Shown one piece after another: positions 9,912 through 20,614 of a DNA stretch of 64,000 bases (position 1 is the stretch's first letter; every line of letters begins with the position of its first letter). Below the pieces are notes generated by a model. The model saw only the letters and a list, made by a program, of their open reading frames with translations. It made no database searches and was not told the DNA's origin. The stretch is taken from NCBI RefSeq assembly GCF_018860755.1, contig NZ_JAHKPW010000078.1, positions 1-64,000 on the forward strand, written 5' to 3'. Source of the stretch: Colwellia sp. D2M02. GTDB taxonomy: Bacteria; Pseudomonadota; Gammaproteobacteria; Enterobacterales; Alteromonadaceae. The position numbers were made by a program, and so were the translations under genes.

Positions 9912-10550
9912 GTGACTGTGCCAGGCAACTTATTCATTCTTTCAGCACCAAGCGGCGCTGGTAAATCAAGCCTAATCAAGGCATTACTTTCACAAGAAAA
10001 TTCGGTTGCAACACGCCCAATGCAGGTGTCGGTATCACATACTACTCGCGCACCTCGTCCTGGTGAAAATAATGGCGAACATTATCATTTTGTTAGTGTA
10101 AATGAGTTCAAAAAACAAATTAGCAAGAATGCCTTTTATGAATATGCTGAAGTGTTTGATAATTACTACGGTACTTCTGAAGTCGCTATTGATGCACAAC
10201 TTGCGCAAGGCATTGATGTTTTTTTAGACATTGACTGGCAAGGTGCCCAGCAAGTTCGCATGAAAAAACCCTCAGTGACTACTATTTTTATTAGCCCCCC
10301 CTCAAAACAAGAGCTTGAAAAGCGTTTACGTAATCGCGGTCAAGACAGTGAAGAAGTAATTGCCAGCCGCATGGCACAAGCGCAAGCTGAATGTTCTCAC
10401 TATCAAGAATTTGATTACATTATTGTTAATGACAATTTTGAGCAAGCCGTCAGCGAATTAAACGCAATTGTATTAAATCAGCGTTTAAAATGCCGTCAGC
10501 AAGCACAAACTCACGCACAACTATTTGCAGAGCTGTTAAGCGACGCGTAG
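9912..10550 (+). CDS. gmk: Guanylate kinase
   Basis: 212 residues. The start is a GTG with AGGAGC six bases upstream. The P-loop [10 protein letters not shown] lies near residues 11-20, followed by the GMP-binding region [11 protein letters not shown] and [18 protein letters not shown] and [13 protein letters not shown] complete the kinase core. It converts GMP to GDP with ATP in the cytoplasm. It is followed by rpoZ and spoT, the usual gammaproteobacterial order linking nucleotide supply, polymerase assembly and (p)ppGpp. Confidence 0.97.
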   Translation: MTVPGNLFILSAPSGAGKSSLIKALLSQENSVATRPMQVSVSHTTRAPRPGENNGEHYHFVSVNEFKKQISKNAFYEYAEVFDNYYGTSEVAIDAQLAQGIDVFLDIDWQGAQQVRMKKPSVTTIFISPPSKQELEKRLRNRGQDSEEVIASRMAQAQAECSHYQEFDYIIVNDNFEQAVSELNAIVLNQRLKCRQQAQTHAQLFAELLSDA

Positions 10551-10582
10551 TTTATTAGCAAGTAGTATTTGCAATGACATAA

Positions 10583-10635
10583 CCGCAGCGTTAATTTTTC
10601 TTGCTTAATTAGCAAGCGCTAAGTAAACTATGCGG
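10583..10635 (+). other. Structured leader before rpoZ
   Basis: In the gmk-rpoZ gap CCGCA (10583-10587) can pair with TGCGG (10631-10635), and CTTGCT (10600-10605) with AGCAAG (10611-10616), flanked by AGCG/CGCT. There is no T-run. It may be only a stable spacer in the transcript, or a leader structure near the rpoZ ribosome-binding site TTGGAG (10664-10669). Confidence 0.3.
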
Positions 10636-10677
10636 CTATTTTGTAAGTTGTTTTATTTTATTAGTTGGAGTGACCAA

Positions 10678-10974
10678 ATGGCTCGCGTAACTGTTGAAGA
10701 TGCCGTAGAAAAAGTCGGTAATCGTTTTGATTTGGTGCTAGTTGCATCACGTCGTGCTCGTCAAATTGCTACGGGCGGAAAAGATCCATTAGTTGAAGTT
10801 GAAAACGACAAGCCAACGGTAATTGCTTTGCGTGAAATAGAAGCTGGCTTAATCACTACTGATGTAATGAACACTTCTGACCGTAAAGAGCGCATTCAGC
10901 AAGATAATGCTGAATTAGACGCAGTAGCAGCAATTGTTGGTGGTCAACAACAAGACGAATCAGGTCAAATTTAA
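10678..10974 (+). CDS. rpoZ: RNA polymerase omega subunit
   Basis: 98 residues from the ATG at 10678, which follows TTGGAG at a good distance and gives the canonical start [20 protein letters not shown]. The frame is open back to 10630, but those extra residues are not omega-like. Conserved [12 protein letters not shown] and ALREIEAG are present. Omega helps assemble RNA polymerase and forms part of a (p)ppGpp site, which fits its position just before spoT. A terminator-like hairpin lies after it. Confidence 0.97.
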   Translation: MARVTVEDAVEKVGNRFDLVLVASRRARQIATGGKDPLVEVENDKPTVIALREIEAGLITTDVMNTSDRKERIQQDNAELDAVAAIVGGQQQDESGQI

Positions 10975-11013
10975 GCGCGCTCTTCTCACTGAACCGTTTA
11001 TTATTTAACCATT

Positions 11014-11066
11014 AAAACGCGTACCTTATTCTGCTTACAATCAGAAGCAAGGTTACGCGTTTTTTA
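11014..11066 (+). terminator. Rho-independent terminator between rpoZ and spoT
   Basis: AACGCGTaCCTT and AAGGtTACGCGTT form a long stem with an internal CTGCTT/AGAAGC-like pairing, followed by TTTTTT at 11060-11065. It suggests that spoT has its own promoter in 11066-11139 or is reached only by read-through. Confidence 0.75.
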
Positions 11067-11139
11067 TTGCTTTGCATTTAACAAAAATGCCGCGTATTCT
11101 AGTATTTATTCTCCCGTTTTTAGTTATTTGGAGTAGTCA

Positions 11140-13245
11140 ATGTACTTATTTGAACCCCTAAAAGAACTCTGCTCAACCTATCTATCAAAAGTACAAATTG
11201 ATTTACTTAAACATGCCTACATTGTGGCTAGAGATGCCCACGATGGCCAAATGCGTTCAAGTGGTGACCCTTATATTACTCACCCTGTAGCCGTCGCGAT
11301 TAATTTAGCTAAAATGCACCTTGATCACGAAACCTTAATGGCGGCTTTACTTCATGATGTTATTGAAGATACTGAAGTTACTAAAGAAGATTTAGCGGCA
11401 TTATTTGGTGATACCGTTGCTGACTTAGTTGAAGGAGTTAGTAAACTCGACAAGCTTAAGTTTGATAATAAAGAAGAAATGCAAGCGGAGAACTTCCGTA
11501 AAATGGTACTTGCCATGGTGCAAGACATTCGCGTTATTTTAATTAAACTCGCTGACCGTACTCACAACATGCGCACCTTGGGTTCATTAAGACCCGACAA
11601 GCGTCGCCGTATAGCTCGTGAAACCTTAGAAATATATGCACCCATTGCCAATCGCTTAGGTATTCACGATATAAAAAATGAATTAGAGCAATTAGGCTTT
11701 CAAGCACTTTACCCTATGCGCTCTCGTGCACTAGGCTCTGCAGTAAAAAGCGCACGCGGTAACCGCAAAGCCATTGTTGATAATATTCAAAAAGAAATCT
11801 TATCACGCTTAGAAGAAAGTGGAATTGAAGCACAAGTACAAGGCCGTGAAAAACACTTGTATTCTATTTACCGTAAAATGCTCAATAAAGAGCTAATGTT
11901 CAACGAAGTAATGGATATATACGCCTTTCGCGTTATTGTTCATGAAAAAATTGATAACTGTTACCGCGCGTTAGGGGCAATGCACAACTTATTTAAGCCG
12001 ATTGAAACTCGTTTTAAAGACTATATTGCTATTCCAAAAACCAATGGTTATCAATCGCTACATACTTCTTTAATTGGTCCGCACGGTATTCCTGTTGAGA
12101 TTCAAATTCGTACCCAAGATATGGATCAAATGGCTGATAAAGGGGTTGCTGCGCATTGGCTTTACAAACAAGATGGCGACAATAGCGATACCACTGCACA
12201 AATGAAAGCCCGTCGCTGGATGCAAAGTTTACTTGAATTACAGCAAAGTGCTGGTAGCTCATTTGAATTCATTGAAAACGTTAAGTCTGATTTATTTCCC
12301 GAAGAAATTTATGTATTTACCCCAGATGGTCGCATTATTGAACTACCAATGGGCGCTACCGCGATTGATTTTGCTTACGCAGTGCACACTGACGTTGGTA
12401 ACTCTTGTGTGGGCGTTAAGGTTGATCGCAAACCTTTCCCTATGAGTAAACCAATAGATTCAGGGCAAACTATTGAAATTGTTACCTCAAAAGCGGCTAG
12501 ACCTAATGCAACGTGGCTAAACTTTGTGGTAACCGCTAAGGCACGTTTACAAATACGAACCTACCTGCGTAGCCGTGAAAAAGATGAATCGCATACTTTA
12601 GGTTTACGCTTATTGAGCCATGCGCTGGGTAAGTCTAAATTAGCAGATATTAGCCAAGAAAAAATTGCAGAAGTTGTAAAACAAAGCGGTTATAGCACTT
12701 TTGATGAGCTGCTAACCCATATCGGCTTAGGCAACGCATTAAGCATTGGTATTGCACGCCGCTTAACTGATGAATTTACCGAAGATAACGACAATACCGA
12801 CACTAATCGCGCCAAAATGCCAATTAAAGGTACCGAAGGCATGCTCGTTAGTTACGGCAAATGTTGTCGCCCTATTCCGGGTGACGCTATTTTAGCTTAC
12901 TTAAGCCCAGGTAAAGGGTTAATGGTGCATCAACAAGGCTGTCGTAATATCAAAGGTCATGAACAAGGGAGCTTATTCCCAGTAAAATGGGACAGTGATA
13001 TTAATAAAGAGTTTATTGCTAAGTTACGTGTTGAAATTGTTAATCACCAAGGGGCACTCGCCTTACTAACCAATGTGGTCGCTAAATGTGGCTCTAACGT
13101 CCACAGCTTAAATTCTGGCGAGAAAGAAGCCGGTTTATATGTAATAGACATGGAAATAACTTGTCGCGATCGCATTCACTTAGCTGATATTATTAGAAAA
13201 ATTAAAGTAATGGTTGACGTACAACGCGTCATCAGAAATAAATAA
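11140..13245 (+). CDS. spoT: Bifunctional (p)ppGpp synthetase/hydrolase SpoT
   Basis: 701 residues, the normal SpoT length. The HD hydrolase domain is intact, with [11 protein letters not shown] placing the HD pair at residues 72-73, and [12 protein letters not shown] follows. The synthetase domain has [24 protein letters not shown] and [11 protein letters not shown]-terminal regulatory domains include TGS ([20 protein letters not shown]) and ACT near the end. The intact hydrolase motif argues for SpoT rather than RelA. It makes and degrades (p)ppGpp in the cytoplasm. ridA starts 20 bp downstream. Confidence 0.96.
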   Translation: MYLFEPLKELCSTYLSKVQIDLLKHAYIVARDAHDGQMRSSGDPYITHPVAVAINLAKMHLDHETLMAALLHDVIEDTEVTKEDLAALFGDTVADLVEGVSKLDKLKFDNKEEMQAENFRKMVLAMVQDIRVILIKLADRTHNMRTLGSLRPDKRRRIARETLEIYAPIANRLGIHDIKNELEQLGFQALYPMRSRALGSAVKSARGNRKAIVDNIQKEILSRLEESGIEAQVQGREKHLYSIYRKMLNKELMFNEVMDIYAFRVIVHEKIDNCYRALGAMHNLFKPIETRFKDYIAIPKTNGYQSLHTSLIGPHGIPVEIQIRTQDMDQMADKGVAAHWLYKQDGDNSDTTAQMKARRWMQSLLELQQSAGSSFEFIENVKSDLFPEEIYVFTPDGRIIELPMGATAIDFAYAVHTDVGNSCVGVKVDRKPFPMSKPIDSGQTIEIVTSKAARPNATWLNFVVTAKARLQIRTYLRSREKDESHTLGLRLLSHALGKSKLADISQEKIAEVVKQSGYSTFDELLTHIGLGNALSIGIARRLTDEFTEDNDNTDTNRAKMPIKGTEGMLVSYGKCCRPIPGDAILAYLSPGKGLMVHQQGCRNIKGHEQGSLFPVKWDSDINKEFIAKLRVEIVNHQGALALLTNVVAKCGSNVHSLNSGEKEAGLYVIDMEITCRDRIHLADIIRKIKVMVDVQRVIRNK

Positions 13246-13265
13246 TTATTGAATTAGGAAGAAGT

Positions 13266-13655
13266 ATGAAAAGCATTATTAATACCGAGCAAGCTCCAAG
13301 CGCAATTGGTACATACAGCCAAGCTGTAAAAGTAGGCAACACTGTGTATTTATCAGGTCAAATCCCATTGATTCCTGAAACAATGGAAGTGATTGAAGGC
13401 GGCTTTAGTGAGCAGGCTGAACAAGTATTTAAAAACTTAGTGGCAGTATGTGAAGCGGCAGGTGGCAGCATTAACGATATGGTTAAAGTGAACATTTTCA
13501 TGACCGATTTAGATAACTTTGCCACAGTTAATGAAATAATGAGTCGTTATTTCAAAAAGCCTTATCCAGCAAGAGCGGCAATTCAGGTATCTAAATTACC
13601 TAAAGCCGTAGATATTGAAATTGACGGTATTATGGAACTGCCTAGCGTTAACTAA
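13266..13655 (+). CDS. ridA: RidA family enamine/imine deaminase
   Basis: 129 residues. The trimeric RidA fold signature is visible: [22 protein letters not shown] at the N-terminus, and near the C-terminus the conserved Arg in [13 protein letters not shown], which binds the carboxylate of the substrate, plus the Glu of [10 protein letters not shown]. RidA hydrolyses reactive 2-aminoacrylate and related enamines formed by PLP enzymes. The gene lies 20 bp behind spoT, the same order as in E. coli and Shewanella relatives, and is probably co-transcribed with it. Confidence 0.93.
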   Translation: MKSIINTEQAPSAIGTYSQAVKVGNTVYLSGQIPLIPETMEVIEGGFSEQAEQVFKNLVAVCEAAGGSINDMVKVNIFMTDLDNFATVNEIMSRYFKKPYPARAAIQVSKLPKAVDIEIDGIMELPSVN

Positions 13656-13673
13656 AAATAGGCTTCATTAATA

Positions 13674-13764
13674 CTATTTAAGCTGCATTATCTACGCTGT
13701 GAGTTCAAGTCACTTATCGACATAAGCTCCATGAACTCACAGCTTGAAAGCTTTGCTTAAATAG
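13674..13764. repeat. Nested inverted-repeat element between ridA and trmH
   Basis: Three concentric inverted repeats fill the gap. The outer is CTATTTAAGC (13674-13683) with GCTTAAATAG (13755-13764). The middle is GCTGTGAGTTCA (13696-13707) with TGAACTCACAGC (13732-13743). The inner is CTTAT (13713-13717) with ATAAG (13722-13726). All are exact. No T-tract follows, so it is not a standard terminator. It may be a mobile palindromic element or an RNA structure in the ridA-trmH transcript. Confidence 0.75.
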
Positions 13765-13857
13765 CATTTATATTGCCTCTTGGGCTCGCTCAGACGAAGT
13801 ATAAGTAGCTCATAAAGATTTTATATTAGATCATATTATTTAAAAGAATAAACCAAC

Positions 13858-14565
13858 ATGACTCCAGAAAGATTAGCACGCATAAATACCATGTTAGACA
13901 AGCGCCAACCAGATTTAACAGTCTGCATGGAAGGTCTTCATAAATCTCATAACTTAGCCGCGGTTGTACGTACTTGTGATGCCATTGGTATTAGCGATGT
14001 TCATGCAGTATGGAAAAGTGAAGAAGCTGAGGTGCGTGGTGGCAGTGCGGCCGGTAGTCAAAACTGGATTGACGTTCATAATTACCATAAAACAGCGGAT
14101 GCCATTGCCGCGTTAAAAGCCCAAGGCATGCAAGTATTAGTAACTAATTTGTCAGATACTGCAGTTAATTTCACCGAAATTGATTATACCAAGCCAACAG
14201 CGATTATTTTAGGGCAAGAAAAATTTGGTACCTCAAAAGAAGCGCTTGAATTAGCAGACCAAGACATTGTTATTCCTATGGTTGGCATGGTGCAATCGTT
14301 AAACGTATCGGTGGCTTGCTCGGTAGTTTTATACGAAGCACAGCGCCAACGTGTTGCTGCTGGCATGTATGAGCAACCACGATTAAGTAATGAGCGCCGT
14401 CAACGCATTTTATTTGAAGGTGGGCATCCTATCTTTGCCGAGGCTTGTCAACGTAAAGGCTTACCTTACCCTGTTATTGACGAACAAGGTCAAATTGTTG
14501 CTGATGATGACTGGTGGCAAAAAATGCAAATGAACAAAAGTGCCTGGCAACATCTCGACGATTAA
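13858..14565 (+). CDS. trmH: tRNA (guanosine(18)-2'-O)-methyltransferase TrmH
   Basis: 235 residues. SPOUT knot motifs are present: LHKSHNLAAVVRTCDAIG near the N-terminus, AIILGQEKFGTS and MVQSLNVSVACSVVLYEA. The tail FEGGHPIFAEACQRKGLPYP is the usual TrmH extension. It methylates the 2'-OH of G18 in tRNA using S-adenosylmethionine. It lies between ridA and recG in the conserved order, with recG starting 33 bp downstream. Confidence 0.95.
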   Translation: MTPERLARINTMLDKRQPDLTVCMEGLHKSHNLAAVVRTCDAIGISDVHAVWKSEEAEVRGGSAAGSQNWIDVHNYHKTADAIAALKAQGMQVLVTNLSDTAVNFTEIDYTKPTAIILGQEKFGTSKEALELADQDIVIPMVGMVQSLNVSVACSVVLYEAQRQRVAAGMYEQPRLSNERRQRILFEGGHPIFAEACQRKGLPYPVIDEQGQIVADDDWWQKMQMNKSAWQHLDD

Positions 14566-14597
14566 GCCTATCTAATCAACATTAGGAATGTAACGCC

Positions 14598-16691
14598 ATG
14601 GCAATGGAGGCACTAAGTAAACTCTCACAAGTCCCCCTTTCAACATTAAAAGGTGTCGGACCTAGCTTAGCGACTAAACTAGAAAAGATTGGCTTACTTA
14701 GCGTACAAGATTTACTGTTCCATTTGCCATTGCGTTATGAAGATAAAACCCGAGTTACCACAATACGTGATTTAATCCCTGGGGTTTCCACCAATATTAT
14801 TGGTGAAATCACCGGCAACCAAATTACGCAAGGTAAGCGTCGTATGCTGGTGGTTACCTTGCATGACGGCACTGGTAGTATTCAACTCAATTTTTTTAGT
14901 TTTTCTGCCAGCCAAAAAAACAGCTTAGCGATTGGTCGTACTATTCGCTGTTACGGTGAAATTAAGCGCGGTCCACGTGGCTTTCAAATTGTTCATCCAG
15001 AATACAAATCTCTTGATGATGACCGTGAATTAACCCCTGTTGAAGAAACGCTAACGCCTGTTTACCCCAGTACCGATGGGTTAAGACAACACTCCCTAAG
15101 AGCATTAACCGAACAGGCACTTATTCGCTTACAGCGCGGCAGCGTAGAAGAGTTACTACCGCCGAGTTTATTTTCAGAGCAATATAGCCTCAGCCAAGCC
15201 TTAGCGATTATTCACCGTCCGCCGCCAGATGTTTCAGTAGAGCAATTAGAATTAGGTAAGCACCCTGCGCAACTACGCTTAATTAAAGAAGAGTTACTCG
15301 CTCACAACTTGAGTATGCAAAAACTAAGACAAAGCAGTGATATTCATGATTCACTCGCATTGCATGGTAGTGAGCAAACTAAGCAAGCCTTTCTTGATTC
15401 TTTGCCTTTTGCGCCAACTAACGCACAAGCACGCGTAGTTGACGAAATAAAAACCGACCTTGCTAAACATCACCCAATGATGCGTTTAGTGCAAGGTGAT
15501 GTTGGCTCAGGTAAAACTTTAGTGGCAGCATTAGCCTCGTTAACCGCGATTAGCGAAGGTTATCAGGTCGCGCTGATGGCACCTACCGAAATACTAGCCG
15601 AGCAACATGCAATAAACTTTGCTAAGTGGTTCGAGCCGCTTAATATTTCAGTAGGCTGGCTTGCAGGTAAAACCAAAGCAAAAGCACGACGATTAGCGTT
15701 AGAGCATATTGCCAATGGTGATATGCAAATGGTGATAGGTACACACGCTTTATTTCAGGCTGATGTTATCTTCAAAAACTTAGTGCTGATTATTATTGAT
15801 GAACAACATAAGTTTGGCGTACATCAACGATTATCACTACGTGAAAAAGGTGTCTTCGATAATAAATATCCGCACCAACTGATTATGACAGCGACTCCTA
15901 TTCCACGCACCTTAGCGATGACCGCTTATGCCGATCTTGATACCTCAGTAATTGATGAATTACCACCGGGGCGCACCCCTATTAATACCATAGCCCTGCC
16001 TGACTCACGCCGTGATGATGTGATTGAGCGTATTAGACAAGGTTGTATTAATGACAATCGCCAAGCTTATTGGGTTTGTACCTTAATTGAAGAGTCCGAA
16101 GTTTTACAATGCCAAGCTGCTGAAGATACTGCGCTTTATTTAAAAGAACAGCTTCCTGAGTTAACCATAGGCTTAGTGCACGGGCGAATGAAAGCAATTG
16201 AAAAACAAGAAATAATGGACGGTTTTAAAGCCGGCTCTATTGATTTACTGATTGCCACTACCGTAATAGAAGTGGGCGTTGATGTACCTAACTCTAGCTT
16301 AATGGTAATAGAAAACCCAGAGCGCTTAGGTTTAGCACAACTGCATCAACTACGCGGTCGTGTTGGTCGAGGCTCAGTCGCATCACATTGTGTGCTAATG
16401 TACAAAGCACCATTGTCAAAAACCGCGACTAAACGATTAGCAGTATTACGTGAGAGTAATGATGGCTTTGTCATTGCAGAAAAAGATTTGGAAATACGCG
16501 GACCTGGTGAGTTATTAGGCACACGTCAAACGGGCTTAGCCGAGTTAAAAATTGCCGACCTAGTACGCGATGGCTACTTAATTAGTGAAATTCAACAAAA
16601 AGCTTACTTAATATCACGCCAACACTCTGAATATATGCAACCATTAATTCAACGTTGGTTAGGTAATAAAGAACAGTATTCTAATGCTTAA
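14598..16691 (+). CDS. recG: ATP-dependent DNA helicase RecG
   Basis: 697 residues, close to the usual length. The N-terminal wedge/OB region (LKGVGPSLATKLEKIGLLSV, HDGTGSIQLNFF) is followed by helicase motifs: Walker A GDVGSGKTLVAALA, Walker B variant IIDEQHKFG, TATPIPRTLAM and QLRGRVGRG. RecG remodels stalled replication forks and recombination intermediates. The start ATG follows AGGA. A second in-frame ATG two codons later is an alternative start. It closes the gmk-to-recG conserved block. Confidence 0.97.
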   Translation: MAMEALSKLSQVPLSTLKGVGPSLATKLEKIGLLSVQDLLFHLPLRYEDKTRVTTIRDLIPGVSTNIIGEITGNQITQGKRRMLVVTLHDGTGSIQLNFFSFSASQKNSLAIGRTIRCYGEIKRGPRGFQIVHPEYKSLDDDRELTPVEETLTPVYPSTDGLRQHSLRALTEQALIRLQRGSVEELLPPSLFSEQYSLSQALAIIHRPPPDVSVEQLELGKHPAQLRLIKEELLAHNLSMQKLRQSSDIHDSLALHGSEQTKQAFLDSLPFAPTNAQARVVDEIKTDLAKHHPMMRLVQGDVGSGKTLVAALASLTAISEGYQVALMAPTEILAEQHAINFAKWFEPLNISVGWLAGKTKAKARRLALEHIANGDMQMVIGTHALFQADVIFKNLVLIIIDEQHKFGVHQRLSLREKGVFDNKYPHQLIMTATPIPRTLAMTAYADLDTSVIDELPPGRTPINTIALPDSRRDDVIERIRQGCINDNRQAYWVCTLIEESEVLQCQAAEDTALYLKEQLPELTIGLVHGRMKAIEKQEIMDGFKAGSIDLLIATTVIEVGVDVPNSSLMVIENPERLGLAQLHQLRGRVGRGSVASHCVLMYKAPLSKTATKRLAVLRESNDGFVIAEKDLEIRGPGELLGTRQTGLAELKIADLVRDGYLISEIQQKAYLISRQHSEYMQPLIQRWLGNKEQYSNA

Positions 16692-16732
16692 TTAAAAACA
16701 ATGATAATGTTGGTATTACCTAAGGAAAGTGA

Positions 16733-17680
16733 ATGTCAGTACAAATATTATTAAAAACCTTGTTGTTTATATCACTGTTAATACTAACTAGCCTCTCGGC
16801 GATAGCAAAATCAATTGATAACACACTCACTATTGAGTACACCTTAGCGGGTAAAACCACCATTATTATTGGTGAAAAAACAAAACAGGGTTATCGCTTT
16901 AATAAAAGCTCTACTAAAGTGGTTCATTTAGCAACCACTAGCTGGCCTCCTTATATTAGCGAAGGTAATTGCAATAAAGGTTGGGTGTTTAAGCTTGCAG
17001 CCGCACTGCTAGTTAGCAAAGGTTATCAAGTTAATATTAACTTTTACCCGTGGGCACGCTCAAAAATGCTTGCCGAACAAGGGCTGGTCGATATTGTATT
17101 TCCTCAATATGATAATAGAAAAACAAATAACGCTGAGACTGTTACTACAAACAATCCACTTGTTTTAAGTGACCCCTTTCCTGGCGGAACCCTCTCGCTA
17201 ATCACTCATAAAGATAGTGCCGCTTTAAAGGCTGATGATTTAACCATTTTATATAATAAAGTGGTTGGGGTCGTTAGAGGCAATAACTACACTGTAGAAA
17301 TAAATAATATGGTCAATACACATATTTTTTCGGTCGTGGAAGCGGTCGATGAGCTACAGCTGGTTAGGATGATGGTAGCAAAGCGTGTTGATTTTATTTT
17401 AGGTGATCGGAAAGTGTTTAATCATAGCGTCACTATTAGCAAACTTTCTGATACGGAAAAGCGCGACTTGCTACAACAGTTAAAATTGTTGGAGCCTAGT
17501 TTAGCTGAACATCCGTTGTTTTTTGCGTTAAGTACCAAAAGGCCACATTGGCAATCATTACAAACAGATCTTAATGATGCGTTACAACGCTTTAAAGTCT
17601 CAGGAGAAACTCAGCGCTTTATCGACAAAAACGCTACATTTCGCTGCTACCAACCTGAAATAGAGTACACTCCTTTATAA
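16733..17680 (+). CDS. Periplasmic solute-binding protein (SBP_bac_3-like)
   Basis: 315 residues with an N-terminal signal peptide (LLFISLLILTSLSAIAKS). The mature part has features of bacterial family 3 solute-binding folds: LATTSWPPYISEG, FYPWARSKMLAEQGLVDIVFP and RVDFILGDRK. Such solitary proteins, common in Alteromonadales, resemble amino-acid-binding receptors, but no permease or ATPase is adjacent, so transport is not shown. Two Cys residues (GNCNKG and near the C-terminus FRCYQPE) could form a disulphide. The ligand is unknown. polA converges on it, with about 30 bp between the stop codons. Confidence 0.8.
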   Translation: MSVQILLKTLLFISLLILTSLSAIAKSIDNTLTIEYTLAGKTTIIIGEKTKQGYRFNKSSTKVVHLATTSWPPYISEGNCNKGWVFKLAAALLVSKGYQVNINFYPWARSKMLAEQGLVDIVFPQYDNRKTNNAETVTTNNPLVLSDPFPGGTLSLITHKDSAALKADDLTILYNKVVGVVRGNNYTVEINNMVNTHIFSVVEAVDELQLVRMMVAKRVDFILGDRKVFNHSVTISKLSDTEKRDLLQQLKLLEPSLAEHPLFFALSTKRPHWQSLQTDLNDALQRFKVSGETQRFIDKNATFRCYQPEIEYTPL

Positions 17681-17711
17681 TAGTGCTAAGTAGCAGCGAC
17701 ATATTTAGCCG

Positions 17712-20516
17712 TTAGTGCGCTTCATCCCAGTTGTCTCCAATGCCATATTCGGCAATAAGAGGCACACTCAGTTCAACGGCATTATTCATTAACGCTACGA
17801 GCTTTTGTGTCGTTTCTTCAACAATATCTTGATGAATTTCAAAAATTAATTCATCGTGTACCTGCATAGTCATTTTCACTCGGTCATCATTTTGCTCAAG
17901 TAGCCACTGATCAACCGCTAACATTGCCTTTTTGATAATATCGGCTGCCGTACCTTGCATTGGCGCATTAATCGCAGCACGCTCTGCAGCTTTTTTACGC
18001 ATACCATTTTTAGCATTAATATCAGGTAAATACAGACGACGACCAAAAATAGTTTCAACATAGCCTTGCTCTGTTGCTTGTTGACGAGTGTCTTCCATAT
18101 AGGTTAATACGCCAGGATAGCGCTGGAAGTACTTGTCTTGGTACTCTTGAGCTTGCTGACGGCCAATATTAAGCTGTTTAGCTAAACCAAAGGCCGACAT
18201 GCCATAAATTAAACCAAAGTTAATTGCTTTAGCACTACGGCGTTGATCTGTGGTTACTTCATCAAGCTCAACTGCAAAAATCTCAGCCGCGGTTGCTTTA
18301 TGAATATCTTTACCTTCGCTAAACGCAGTCACTAAACCTTTATCGTTAGATAAGTGCGCCATAATGCGCAATTCTATTTGCGAGTAATCTATAGCGACAA
18401 TTTTATGATCTTTGGGAGCAATAAATGCTTGGCGAATTTTACGACCTTGCTCACTACGAATTGGAATATTTTGCAGGTTCGGCTCAGTAGAAGATAAACG
18501 ACCCGTTGCCGTTACCGCTTGATGGTATGATGTATGTAAACGCCCTGTTTTCGGGCTTACCATTAGCGGGAGCTTATCAGTATAGGTAGACTTTAATTTA
18601 CTTAAGCCTCGGTTTTCTAATATGACTTTCGGTAACGGGTAATCGAGCGCTAATTCTTGTAACACTTCTTCTGCCGTGGAAGGCGCGCCTTTTGGTGTCT
18701 TTTTGATGACCGGAATTTTTAATTCTTCAAACAATATTTGTTGAAGTTGCTTAGGTGAGCCTAAATTGAAGCTCTTACCTGCTAAGTTATGCGCTTCAAT
18801 TTCAAGTTCATCTAAACGCTGACCTAAACTATGGCTTTGTTGGTCTAAAACATCACTATCAATTAATACGCCGCCTTGCTCCATACGGGCTAATACCGGC
18901 AGTAATGGCATTTCTATGTCGTTAAATACACTTAATGGCTTTTCTGATTGCGCTAAGGCAGGGAAAATGGCTTGGTGTAAACGTAATGTAATGTCAGCAT
19001 CTTCAGCGGCATAATAACCCGCTTTTTCAATATCTATTTGGTTAAAAGTTAATTGCTTAGCGCCTTTACCGGCAATATCTTCAAAGTGTACTGTGCTATA
19101 ACCTAAATATTTAAGCGCTAGCGCATCCATATTATGACGTGTAGCAACGCTGTTATAACAGTACGACTCAATCATAGTATCAAACGCAATACCTTTAACT
19201 TCAATGTTGTACTGACTAAGGACGTTGGCATCGTACTTTAAGTTTTGGCCAATTTTTTTAATCTCAGTGCTTTCAAGTAACGGTTTCAACTGGGCTAACA
19301 CCCAATCTCGGTCTAACTGCTCGGGAGCATCAGCATAATCATGCATTAACGGTACGTAAGCGGCTTTTCCGGCTTCAATCGCAAACGATAAACCTACCAA
19401 TTCAGCTTTCATATAATCAACGCTGGTGGTTTCGGTATCAAACGCAAAGGCGATACTGCTATTAAGTTTATCTAACCACTGCTCAAAAAGCGCTTGGTCT
19501 AAAATGATATCGTATTGGCTCTCACCGACCTCAGCAGCAATAACTTCAACTTCACTTGCGCTGTTTTTTGGCGCGGCGGCTTTTACAACCTCGGTATTGT
19601 TAGCGCTAGTTTTACCTTTAGTGAGATCGGCTAATAACCTTTTTAGTTCGAATTTTTGATATAGCGTAGTTAATGCTTCAACATCGGGTTCGCTAGCGGC
19701 TAGTTGCTCTGCGCTTTGTTCAAGCTCAACATCACACTTAATGGTTGCTAATTGATAAGATAACGGTAATTGCTCAAGTGCTTCACGTAAGTTTTCACCA
19801 ATTTTACCTTTCACTTTATCAGCATTAGCTATAACACCTTCCAGTGTACCGTGCTCTGCTAGCCATTTAACCGCCGTTTTAGGACCACATTTCACCACAC
19901 CTGGAATATTATCAACTTTGTCGCCCATCAAGGCTAAGTAATCAATGATTTGATCTGGGCGTACTCCAAACTTTTCACTAACGCCTGCCACGTCCATTTC
20001 AACATTGGTCATGGTATTTATTAAACGCACATGCGGCGTAACCAACTGCGCCATATCTTTATCGCCCGTTGAAATAACGGTTTCCATACCTTGCTCATCA
20101 GCCTGTTTAGCTAAGGTACCAATAACATCATCAGCCTCAACATCGGGGATCACTAATAACGGTAAGCCCATCGCGGTAATGATCTCATGTAATGGTGCAA
20201 TTTGGCTACGAAGCTCGTCAGGCATCGGTGGACGATTAGCTTTATATTCTGGATACATATCATTGCGAAAGGTTTTACCTTTTGCGTCAAAAATAACAAT
20301 GATATTACCGTTAGGGTAATCTTTTTTTAAGCTACCTAGCATGTTCAATACGCCAGTAATTGCCCCTGTCGGTTGACCATCTGCGGTTGATAGTGCTTGT
20401 AAATAAGGTACGTGATAAGCACGGAATAAATACGACGATCCATCCACTAAAATTAAAGGGCTTTTTGTACTTTCAATCGTGTTATTTTCAGAAGTTGAAC
20501 TTTGAGAAGTTGTCAT
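17712..20516 (-). CDS. polA: DNA polymerase I
   Basis: 934 residues, close to E. coli Pol I (928). All three parts are present: the 5'-3' exonuclease (LVDGSSYLFRAYHVPYL, VEADDVIGTLA), the 3'-5' proofreading domain with its metal-binding Asp and Glu (FDTETTSVDYM), and the polymerase domain with motif A (DYSQIELRIMAHLSND), motif B (RRSAKAINFGLIYGM) and motif C (MQVHDELIFE). It fills gaps and removes RNA primers during replication and repair. No engB or spf gene follows it as in enterobacteria. The region behind its start carries DnaA boxes. Confidence 0.98.
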   Translation of the reverse strand: MTTSQSSTSENNTIESTKSPLILVDGSSYLFRAYHVPYLQALSTADGQPTGAITGVLNMLGSLKKDYPNGNIIVIFDAKGKTFRNDMYPEYKANRPPMPDELRSQIAPLHEIITAMGLPLLVIPDVEADDVIGTLAKQADEQGMETVISTGDKDMAQLVTPHVRLINTMTNVEMDVAGVSEKFGVRPDQIIDYLALMGDKVDNIPGVVKCGPKTAVKWLAEHGTLEGVIANADKVKGKIGENLREALEQLPLSYQLATIKCDVELEQSAEQLAASEPDVEALTTLYQKFELKRLLADLTKGKTSANNTEVVKAAAPKNSASEVEVIAAEVGESQYDIILDQALFEQWLDKLNSSIAFAFDTETTSVDYMKAELVGLSFAIEAGKAAYVPLMHDYADAPEQLDRDWVLAQLKPLLESTEIKKIGQNLKYDANVLSQYNIEVKGIAFDTMIESYCYNSVATRHNMDALALKYLGYSTVHFEDIAGKGAKQLTFNQIDIEKAGYYAAEDADITLRLHQAIFPALAQSEKPLSVFNDIEMPLLPVLARMEQGGVLIDSDVLDQQSHSLGQRLDELEIEAHNLAGKSFNLGSPKQLQQILFEELKIPVIKKTPKGAPSTAEEVLQELALDYPLPKVILENRGLSKLKSTYTDKLPLMVSPKTGRLHTSYHQAVTATGRLSSTEPNLQNIPIRSEQGRKIRQAFIAPKDHKIVAIDYSQIELRIMAHLSNDKGLVTAFSEGKDIHKATAAEIFAVELDEVTTDQRRSAKAINFGLIYGMSAFGLAKQLNIGRQQAQEYQDKYFQRYPGVLTYMEDTRQQATEQGYVETIFGRRLYLPDINAKNGMRKKAAERAAINAPMQGTAADIIKKAMLAVDQWLLEQNDDRVKMTMQVHDELIFEIHQDIVEETTQKLVALMNNAVELSVPLIAEYGIGDNWDEAH

Positions 20517-20614
20517 AAGATGTAGGCAAATAACTATAATAAACTAGGATAACGCTAAGCATGCCACAAAGCGCCTGCAGGCTCCACTATACAAAAAAAC
20601 TTTATAGGATCTTC

